This document shows positions 19,001-24,607 of a stretch of 33,904 bases of DNA, piece by piece. The first letter of the stretch is position 1, and each line of letters starts with the position of its first letter. The notes under the pieces were generated by a model that worked only from the letters and a program-made list of their open reading frames with translations, ran no database searches and was not told where the DNA came from. A program made the position numbers and the translations under genes. This DNA comes from UBA6183 sp046314755 (GTDB lineage Bacteria; Bacteroidota; Bacteroidia; UKL13-3): NCBI GenBank assembly GCA_046314755.1, contig JBKDBG010000072.1, positions 1-33,904 of the forward strand, written 5' to 3'.

Positions 19001-19616
19001 TATGTTTGGCTGCAAATTTTAACAACACCTCATTCACTTTATTTTGTTCCGGAATCTCGTGGCGCTGTAATTCCACATAGTAGTCTTCACCAAACAAATC
19101 AAGCCACCATTTAAACTCTTTTTCCCCTTCATCCTCGCCTTGCCTTAAAATGGTTTTAGGAACCATGGCGCCAATACAACATGTTGTAGCGATAAGTCCT
19201 TTATGGTATTTTAATATCAGTTCCTTATCGATACGAGGATATTTTCCATACAAACCTTCCATGTAACCCAAGGAGCATAATTTAATCAAGTTACGATACC
19301 CTTCTTCATTCTTGGCCAGTAATAATTGGTGGTATCTTTTATCTTTATCTTCTTTGGTGAAGGAGCGTTTATGCCTATCGGCCACCACGTAAAACTCGCA
19401 ACCTACAATAGGTTTTACTTTAGGTTTTCCGTTGGCATCTTTTTCTTTATACGCTTGAGCAACAAACTTAAATGCACCAAACATGTTTCCATGATCGGTG
19501 ATGGCCATGCCAGGCATATTGTCTTTAGCCGCCTTAGCGAACAGTTTACTGATTTCGGCAGCACCATCCAGTAACGAAAATTGTGTATGTACGTGTAAGT
19601 GTGAGAATTGTGGCAT
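16032..19616 (-). CDS. dnaE: DNA polymerase III subunit alpha
   Basis: Replicative polymerase catalytic subunit, 1194 aa. The N-terminal PHP domain starts HLHVHTQFSLLDGAAEI with ITDHGNMFG following. The polymerase core carries VGPGRGSAAGSAVAYC and the catalytic aspartates Asp420 and Asp422 in MPDIDTDFDDEGR. The fingers region has FQFESAGMQKYLKEL and YRPGPL, followed by the YQEQVM and KAMGKK motifs. The C-terminal part holds the helix-hairpin-helix (FGLGAIKGVGEAAVEEI) and an OB-fold (SIAGIVTEAYEKVSQKNNKPYGGFTIEDY). It is the DnaE1 type, not the error-prone DnaE2, judged by length and the absence of an ImuB/LexA-type cassette. It has a candidate promoter in the 228-bp divergent region. Confidence 0.98.
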   Translation of the reverse strand: MPQFSHLHVHTQFSLLDGAAEISKLFAKAAKDNMPGMAITDHGNMFGAFKFVAQAYKEKDANGKPKVKPIVGCEFYVVADRHKRSFTKEDKDKRYHQLLLAKNEEGYRNLIKLCSLGYMEGLYGKYPRIDKELILKYHKGLIATTCCIGAMVPKTILRQGEDEGEKEFKWWLDLFGEDYYVELQRHEIPEQNKVNEVLLKFAAKHNVPVIASNDSHYVDQADYNAHDILLCINTGEKKSTPSLKEFTDDDTFVKGKRFAFANDQFYFKTTNEMLELFSDIPQAIDNTNMIVDKVEYLDLKRDILLPNFPLPVEFTSQDDYLEHLTWEGARERYREITPEIEERLKFELHTIRTMGFAGYFLIVSDFIKAGRDLGVFVGPGRGSAAGSAVAYCIGITNIDPIKYDLLFERFLNPERKSMPDIDTDFDDEGRQKVIDYVVDKYGKNQVAHIVTYGSMAAKMSIKDVARVLDLPLQESNMLAKLVPEKPGISLDRVINAPIDGEKSLKEKEALQSEDIENVKKLREIHQGNDLRAEVLKEALVLEGSVRGTGIHAAGIIIAPKDLTEIVPVASAKDVNLLITQFDGKVIEDAGVIKMDFLGLKNLTIIRDTLRMIKQNHGIELDIDAIPLDDKKTLDLFARGETNGTFQFESAGMQKYLKELKPDRFEDLIAMNALYRPGPLAYIPNYIARKHGKEEVIYDLPAMEEFLKDTYGITVYQEQVMLLSQKLAGFSKGQADTLRKAMGKKDRKTLDGLKDTFIKGAVERGHDATILEKVWTDWEAFASYAFNKSHSTCYAFVAFQTGYLKAHYPAEYMSSLLTHNQSNIEKVTFFMEECKRMGLNVLGPDVNESQVNFSVNKNGEIRFGLGAIKGVGEAAVEEIIQVRESTGPFTDVFDLTSRVNLRTVNKKTLEGFAYAGAMDGFPNVHRAQYFHPEEAEEPNLLEKAIRYANNASANASANQQSLFGEAATVTLATPTIPPCEPWGLMKKLHKEKEVIGMYLSGHPLDDYKIEFENFISTDISKVEEKKGVEQSIAGIVTEAYEKVSQKNNKPYGGFTIEDYSGSIKIMMWSEDYLKYRHLISTGQMLYIKGIMKPRFNSDDQFEFKVNQMMLLADVREKMLNSVQFTLKSAKLTQPFVQDFYRLLDENKGSALVKLVIMDDEQKLVVSSTARRFKVNFDNHMLKKIQALDLDYKVNA

Positions 19617-19678
19617 GTATCTACGCTGTTGAAAGTTTCCGAATTTAATTCAAATAAACCGCGTTAAGCAACCTTGTT

Positions 19679-19708
19679 GAAAAATACGATATCTTGTGAT
19701 ATGTCAAA
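19679..19708 (-). promoter_or_regulatory. Candidate dnaE promoter with embedded palindrome
   Basis: On the minus strand TTTG (19708-19705), an 18-nt spacer and TATTTTTC (19686-19679) match the Bacteroidota promoter with one mismatch. The spacer contains the inverted repeat ATATC-ttgt-GATAT (19689-19702). The leader to the dnaE ATG would be about 57 nt. Confidence 0.45.
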
Positions 19709-19780
19709 CAAGTTATCAAGCTCAAAGCAAAACAGTTAAATTAAAAAGGAATAATCAAATCTTATGTGAATTTTTTATGA

Positions 19781-19809
19781 TTGATATTCCGTTAAAGTTT
19801 ATAAATTTG
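19781..19809 (+). promoter_or_regulatory. Promoter of the 19845 T9SS cargo gene
   Basis: TTG (19781-19783), an 18-nt spacer and TAAATTTG (19802-19809, exact TAnnTTTG). The predicted start leaves a leader of about 29 nt, nearly the same geometry as the promoter at 4186-4215. Confidence 0.6.
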
Positions 19810-19844
19810 ATTTTTTAGAAACCAAATAACACAAGCTTATACCA

Positions 19845-21722
19845 ATGAAAAAAATCTACTTTTTAGGATTAATGAGTGCTGCGCTGGCAGTGAATGCGCA
19901 AATGCCTCAAACGCGTACGGGTAATGAAGTACGCCAGGCTACCGTAAAGAAAGAAGTAAAAGCCGATGTTGTAGTGCCTATTGTGGCAAACGTAACTACA
20001 CCATCACAAAAAGCACTTGGCAAAGCTGGTGCAGTTGCTTTTAATGATAAGGTAGGTACCACTTTCGCGATTAACCAAACCAACGGTTCTACTTACCGCA
20101 GGGTTATTCTTTACCCTGACGGAAAAGTTTCAATGACTTGGACAGCATCAATCGACAATGGCTTGAATGGATTTTTAAGTCGTGGTTCAGGTTACAACCA
20201 TTTTAACGGAACTACTTGGGTAAACCAACCAACAGGTAACCGTATTGAACCATTCAGAGCAGGTTTCCCTGCCATGGCAAACACTGCAAGTGATGAAATC
20301 ATCATGTCGCACCGTGTTGATACCAGCGGACGTTCTGGCGGTTTAGTATTAAACAGAAACAATGCTATTGGCGGTACTACTTGGACTTCAAACGCTATTT
20401 TCACTCCTCCTGCAAATACTACAAGCCAATTATGGCCGCGTGTAGCAGTATCGGGTAACTATTTAATTGCTATTGCAAACTACCAAGATTCTTCAGCCAA
20501 TCAACCAAACTACATCGTAAAAAGTGGTGTACGTGCTCCATTGGTTTATTCACGTTATGATTTAACTACCAATACTTGGGTTGATGAGGACAAAACCTTA
20601 CCTGGTTACGACACTACTTTATTACAAGAAGGTGGAACCGATAATTATTCTATTGATGCAAAAGGTAATACTGTTGCCATTGCATTAGGTGGCGTATTCA
20701 ATAGCTTAGTTTTATGGAAGTCAACCGACAATGGTGCTACCTGGAACAGAACTATTCTGGATACCATGCCTGCAGATTTCGTATTTGATAGAGACACCTT
20801 GTTGTCAAGAACTGTAAATAACGGTCATGTACATGTTGTTATTGACAACAATGATAATGCACATGTATTTAGCGGTATTGCAAGAGTTAGTGACAGCATC
20901 ATGAACGATGGTTCATATACATTTAGCTGGGCCAGAGGAATTGCAGGTATAAATGATGGCATTCTACACTGGAGCGAAAACTTGGTTGATTCGGGTTTAA
21001 GAATTGTTGCTACAGCAATTGGTCCAACTATTAACGACTCTGCTTTGGCCGCTTCACCATTTGATGCTGCAAATCGTTACAATATTTCTAACTCAAACTG
21101 GCCGAGTACAGCAATTGATGCACAAGGAAGAATTTTCTTAGTATACTCAGCATTGGTGCCTACTGATGATAACGGACAAGGTGCAAACTACCGTGATATT
21201 TTATGTACTTACAGCTCTGACAATGGTGTAACCTGGAGCTATCCGGTGAATTTAAGTTCATGGTTAGGTTTTAACCGTGAAGAAATTTATCCTATGGCGG
21301 CACGTTTTGCAGGTGAGCGTTTACACGTGAGCTATTTGTACAAATCTACTATCGGTTCAACTGTTCCAAACGATAATACTGAGGCATTTGAAATTTATGA
21401 CTTAAACATTCCTGTTGAGCAAATTTTAAATAACAAAGTTGGTTTAGCTGAGCGTACGAATGATTTATTTACTATCAGCCAAAACTATCCAAACCCATTC
21501 AACAAATCAACCGTTATTCCGGTTGTATTAAATCGTGCTGCTGACGTGAATGTAACTGTAGTAAACATGGTTGGTCAAACCGTTTACAACAAAAACTTCA
21601 CTAACAATAATAGCGGTATCAACAACTTTGAAGTTGAAATGCCATCGGCTAAGCCGGGTGTTTATTTCTACACTGTTGAAGCAGGTGACTTTAAAGTAAC
21701 CCGCAAAATGATTGTAGAATAA
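19845..21722 (+). CDS. T9SS type A sorting domain-containing protein with Asp-box repeats
   Basis: Secreted protein of 625 aa. It has a clean signal peptide (MKKIYFLGLMSAALAVNAQ), a propeller-like middle with two clear Asp boxes (STDNGATWNRT and SSDNGVTWSYP), and a canonical T9SS type A tail of about 80 residues. The tail starts at the FTISQNYPNPFN box, continues with VVNMVGQTVYNK and closes with KPGVYFYTVEAG and KVTRKMIVE. The propeller suggests a sialidase/neuraminidase-like fold, but no catalytic set was identified, so binding or adhesion is as likely as catalysis. Codon use is biased as in the 4250 gene, suggesting high expression. It is monocistronic between its own promoter and terminator and divergent from dnaE. 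Confidence 0.9.
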   Translation: MKKIYFLGLMSAALAVNAQMPQTRTGNEVRQATVKKEVKADVVVPIVANVTTPSQKALGKAGAVAFNDKVGTTFAINQTNGSTYRRVILYPDGKVSMTWTASIDNGLNGFLSRGSGYNHFNGTTWVNQPTGNRIEPFRAGFPAMANTASDEIIMSHRVDTSGRSGGLVLNRNNAIGGTTWTSNAIFTPPANTTSQLWPRVAVSGNYLIAIANYQDSSANQPNYIVKSGVRAPLVYSRYDLTTNTWVDEDKTLPGYDTTLLQEGGTDNYSIDAKGNTVAIALGGVFNSLVLWKSTDNGATWNRTILDTMPADFVFDRDTLLSRTVNNGHVHVVIDNNDNAHVFSGIARVSDSIMNDGSYTFSWARGIAGINDGILHWSENLVDSGLRIVATAIGPTINDSALAASPFDAANRYNISNSNWPSTAIDAQGRIFLVYSALVPTDDNGQGANYRDILCTYSSDNGVTWSYPVNLSSWLGFNREEIYPMAARFAGERLHVSYLYKSTIGSTVPNDNTEAFEIYDLNIPVEQILNNKVGLAERTNDLFTISQNYPNPFNKSTVIPVVLNRAADVNVTVVNMVGQTVYNKNFTNNNSGINNFEVEMPSAKPGVYFYTVEAGDFKVTRKMIVE

Positions 21723-21745
21723 TTCAACCATAATCATTTATTTTG

Positions 21746-21778
21746 AAAGGCATTCGGTACTCCCGAATGCCTTTTTTA
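21746..21778 (+). terminator. Rho-independent terminator of the 19845 T9SS cargo gene
   Basis: A 12-bp perfect stem (AAAGGCATTCGG with CCGAATGCCTTT) and a 5-nt loop are followed by a T-rich tail, 23 bp after the stop codon. Confidence 0.93.
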
Positions 21779-21785
21779 TTTTCTA

Positions 21786-22769
21786 TTGAAAACACAAACA
21801 AATCAGCCGGTTAAAGCCATGCGCAATGTACTTATTGCAGGAATTGCAATAATGGTACTCAAATTTGTGGCTTACTTCATCACCCATTCCAATGCCATTT
21901 TAAGTGATGCATTAGAATCAATTATTAATGTTGTGGCCGGTGCATTTGCATACTATAGCGTACTTTTAGCCGCTAAACCAAAAGATCTTGATCATCCATA
22001 CGGACATGGCAAAATTGAATTTATTTCAGCCGGTTTTGAAGGAGGATTAATCTTGATTGCCGGGCTGCTTATTATCGTTAAATCCATCATGAATTTGTTA
22101 CATCCCATTGCGATTGAACATTTAGATGTAGGTGCATGGATGACGGCTGTTGCGGGTGGTATTAATTATTTTTTGGGCAGGTATTTGATTCGTGTTGGTG
22201 AAAACCAAAAATCACTCACCCTCATTGCCGATGGAAAACACTTACAAACTGATACATGGAGCAGCTTGGGTTTGGTGGCCGGAGTGTTGATTATTTACTT
22301 TACCGGATATACCTTTTTAGACAGCGTTTTTGCCATCCTATTTGGTATATTAATTATGGTAACAGGATTTAAATTGGTACGGAAATCACTTGCGGGATTA
22401 ATGGATGAAGCTGACGAAAGTGTGATTAGAGAAGTGATAGCTGTGCTCCAAAAACACCGTAAAAAAGAATGGATTGACATTCATAACTTACGCATACAAC
22501 AATACGGTTCGAGTTATCATATTGATTGCCACATCACTTTACCTTGGTACAACAATTTACAAACTTCACACGATGAACTGAAAAATATTGAAGACCTCAT
22601 TATTGATCAATTTCATGACCAAGTGGAGTTGTTTATTCATGCCGACCCATGCATACCGGAATCCTGTAAACTTTGTGAAATAAATTGTGAAGTAAGGCAG
22701 CATACATTTGAACAACGTTTACCTTGGACACTTGAAAATGTGCTCAAAAACGAGAAACATACCTTGTAA
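21786..22769 (+). CDS. Cation diffusion facilitator family transporter
   Basis: CDF antiporter exporting divalent metal such as Zn2+, Fe2+ or Mn2+ in exchange for protons, in the inner membrane, 327 aa from a TTG start. TM2 carries SDALESIINVVAG, the cytosolic loop carries DHPYGHGKIEF, and TM5 carries HLQTD, the HxxxD of the transport site. A cytosolic C-terminal domain follows. The last 40 residues hold a Cys cluster (CIPESCKLCEINC) that may bind metal. The start is uncertain: the TTG at 21786 gives the 11-residue N-terminal tail I expect from relatives but lies only 8 bp after the upstream terminator, while an ATG at 21819 would begin right at TM1. No promoter was seen. It converges on the FAD oxidase gene with a 4-bp gap. 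Confidence 0.92.
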   Translation: MKTQTNQPVKAMRNVLIAGIAIMVLKFVAYFITHSNAILSDALESIINVVAGAFAYYSVLLAAKPKDLDHPYGHGKIEFISAGFEGGLILIAGLLIIVKSIMNLLHPIAIEHLDVGAWMTAVAGGINYFLGRYLIRVGENQKSLTLIADGKHLQTDTWSSLGLVAGVLIIYFTGYTFLDSVFAILFGILIMVTGFKLVRKSLAGLMDEADESVIREVIAVLQKHRKKEWIDIHNLRIQQYGSSYHIDCHITLPWYNNLQTSHDELKNIEDLIIDQFHDQVELFIHADPCIPESCKLCEINCEVRQHTFEQRLPWTLENVLKNEKHTL

Positions 22770-22773
22770 TGAA

Positions 22774-24171
22774 TTAAAATATTTTCCCCGGATTTAAAAT
22801 CAAATTCGGATCAAATGCTTTTTTAATATTTCGCATTAATTGTAATTGCACTTCGGGCATCACCACTTGCATGAATGGCTTTTGCACCAGACCAATTCCA
22901 TGCTCACCACTAATGGTTCCGCCTAACTTTTTACAACATTCAAAAATCTCTACAATAGCTTTAGGAATCTCATGGTTCCATTGCTCATTCGATAAATGGT
23001 CTCTTAAAATATTTACATGTAAATTTCCATCACCTGCATGTCCGTAACACACCGTGCGAAAACCATATTTACGACCAATTGATTTTACCGTATGAAACAA
23101 CTCTGGCAAAGAGGCACGAGGCACAACCGTATCTTCTTCTTTGTAGATATTATTAAATTTGGTGGCCTCGCCTATGCTTCGTCTCAATCGCCAAAAATAT
23201 TCTTTCTCGTCAGCTGTTTGGGCAAATAATACTTCACCACTTTCATGCGCAAACAACACTTCACTAATGGCCTCACATTCTTTCATCATCAACTCTAAAT
23301 CATTTCCATCAACTTCAATTAATAAATAGGCTTCAATACCACTGGGTATATCAAAAGAAATATTTAGCATGTTGGCCGACAAAAGAAATCCTTCAGGCTC
23401 GATAAACTCACACGCACTAGGATTACATCCTGCTAAAAATATTCCGTTTACCGCTTCACAAGCCTTTTCAGGCGAAGCAAACGGAGCAAGTAATAACAGC
23501 GTTTGTTGCGGATGAGGAATGAGTTTAAGCACAATTTTGGTAACAATGCCAAGAGTGCCTTCACTTCCAATCATAAGGTGTGTAAGGTTATATCCGGTTG
23601 AATATTTTAAGGTGTTGGCTCCTGTCCAAACAATATCTCCACTCGGCAAAACCACTTCTAAATTTAATACATAATCACGCGTGGTTCCATATTTTAAAGC
23701 ACGCGGACCACCACTTGCATGTGCAATATTTCCACCCAAAAAACAACTTCCTTTACTTGCAGGATCTGGTGGATAAAACAATCCCTTTTCTTTAACGGCT
23801 TGTTGCAATACCTCATTAATTACTCCCGGTTCAACCATTACTTGGAAATTTTTCTCATCAATGGAAATGATTTCATTGAATCGTTCCATGGCAATTACAA
23901 TTCCACCATGAACCGGCAAAGCAGCGCCACTTAAACCAGTTCCTGCCCCACGAGGCGTAACCGGAATATGATGTGCATTGCAATACCGCATAATTTCAGC
24001 TATTTCTTGCGGTGTTCGCGGCTTAATCACTACTTCAGGCGTATAACTTAAATCTTCGGTATAATCTTTACTGTAAGGTGCTTTATCTTCTTCCGAAATA
24101 ATGACAAACGCTTGTCCAACTATTTGCTGAAACACTTTTATTTGCGATTCGGATACTTTGTTATATTGCAT
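22774..24171 (-). CDS. FAD-binding oxidase, GlcD / D-lactate dehydrogenase-like
   Basis: Flavoenzyme of the FAD-linked oxidase C-terminal family, 465 aa, oxidising a 2-hydroxy acid such as glycolate or D-lactate. The PCMH-type FAD domain is clear, with TPRGAGTGLSGAALP near residue 75-90 followed by SCFLGGNIAHASGGPRALKYG. The catalytic-domain end has YGHAGDGNLHVN and GTISGEHGIGLVQKPFM, the latter containing the conserved HGIG. No Fe-S binding CxxC motifs are present, so this is the stand-alone subunit type and not the GlcD-GlcF fusion. Its ATG lies only 8 bp from the left inverted repeat of the adjacent cassette, which therefore forms its 5' leader. Confidence 0.92.
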   Translation of the reverse strand: MQYNKVSESQIKVFQQIVGQAFVIISEEDKAPYSKDYTEDLSYTPEVVIKPRTPQEIAEIMRYCNAHHIPVTPRGAGTGLSGAALPVHGGIVIAMERFNEIISIDEKNFQVMVEPGVINEVLQQAVKEKGLFYPPDPASKGSCFLGGNIAHASGGPRALKYGTTRDYVLNLEVVLPSGDIVWTGANTLKYSTGYNLTHLMIGSEGTLGIVTKIVLKLIPHPQQTLLLLAPFASPEKACEAVNGIFLAGCNPSACEFIEPEGFLLSANMLNISFDIPSGIEAYLLIEVDGNDLELMMKECEAISEVLFAHESGEVLFAQTADEKEYFWRLRRSIGEATKFNNIYKEEDTVVPRASLPELFHTVKSIGRKYGFRTVCYGHAGDGNLHVNILRDHLSNEQWNHEIPKAIVEIFECCKKLGGTISGEHGIGLVQKPFMQVVMPEVQLQLMRNIKKAFDPNLILNPGKIF

Positions 24172-24179
24172 TTACAATT

Positions 24180-24207
24180 ATAACCACAGAGGCACAGAGA
24201 CACAAAG
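24180..24207 (+). repeat. Left inverted repeat of the GxxExxY cassette
   Basis: The outer core ATAACCACAGAGGCACA (24180-24196) is the exact reverse complement of 24630-24646, and the next 11 bp match at 7 positions. It lies 8 bp from the start codon of the FAD oxidase (minus strand) and 1 bp from that of the GxxExxY gene. Its internal pattern is CACAGAG/GCACAGAGACACA, a purine-rich short-period repeat. Confidence 0.85.
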
Positions 24208-24208
24208 A

Positions 24209-24607
24209 ATGTTGGAAAAAGAAAGAAACAACTTAAGTAAAATAATTTTGGACGCATCCATTGAGGTACACAAACAACTAGGTCCCGGTTTGTTGGAGAG
24301 TGTCTATGAAATATGTTTATGTAAAGAATTATCAAGCAGAAAGGTAAAGTATGAAAGGCAAGTATATTTGCCCGTTACATATAAAAATGAAATCTTAGAT
24401 GTTGATTTTAGGTTAGATATTCTTGTAGAAAAAGAAATCATCATTGAAATTAAAGCCGTTGAGACAATACTTCCGGTGCACCATGCTCAATTGCTTACTT
24501 ATCTGAAATTGCATCATAAAAGGCTGGGATTATTAATTAATTTTAATTCCCCCAAATTAATTGATGGTTTTAAACGAATAATAAATGGTTATGAAAATGA
24601 AAAATAA
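24209..24607 (+). CDS. GxxExxY protein, PD-(D/E)XK nuclease superfamily
   Basis: Protein of 132 aa with the naming motif G27-L-L-E30-S-V-Y33 in LGPGLLESVYE. The nuclease-like core is Asp70 (DVDFRLDILVE) followed by Glu80-Ile-Lys82 (IIIEIKAVE), the D...ExK order of the PD-(D/E)XK fold, then the HAQLLTYLKL helix and RLGLLINFN strand typical of the family. Its biological role is unknown. An upstream in-frame start at 24158 was rejected because those 17 residues (containing HRGTETQR) are simply the left inverted repeat read in frame. The gene is flanked on both sides by inverted repeats and overlaps the start of the DPP-IV-like gene by 11 bp, so the downstream peptidase is probably translated from the same message. 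Confidence 0.9.
   Translation: MLEKERNNLSKIILDASIEVHKQLGPGLLESVYEICLCKELSSRKVKYERQVYLPVTYKNEILDVDFRLDILVEKEIIIEIKAVETILPVHHAQLLTYLKLHHKRLGLLINFNSPKLIDGFKRIINGYENEK

Noticed and set aside
24158..24208. N-terminal extension of the GxxExxY protein (17 residues containing HRGTETQR)
   Set aside because: It is the left inverted repeat read in frame; the family starts near the ATG at 24209.
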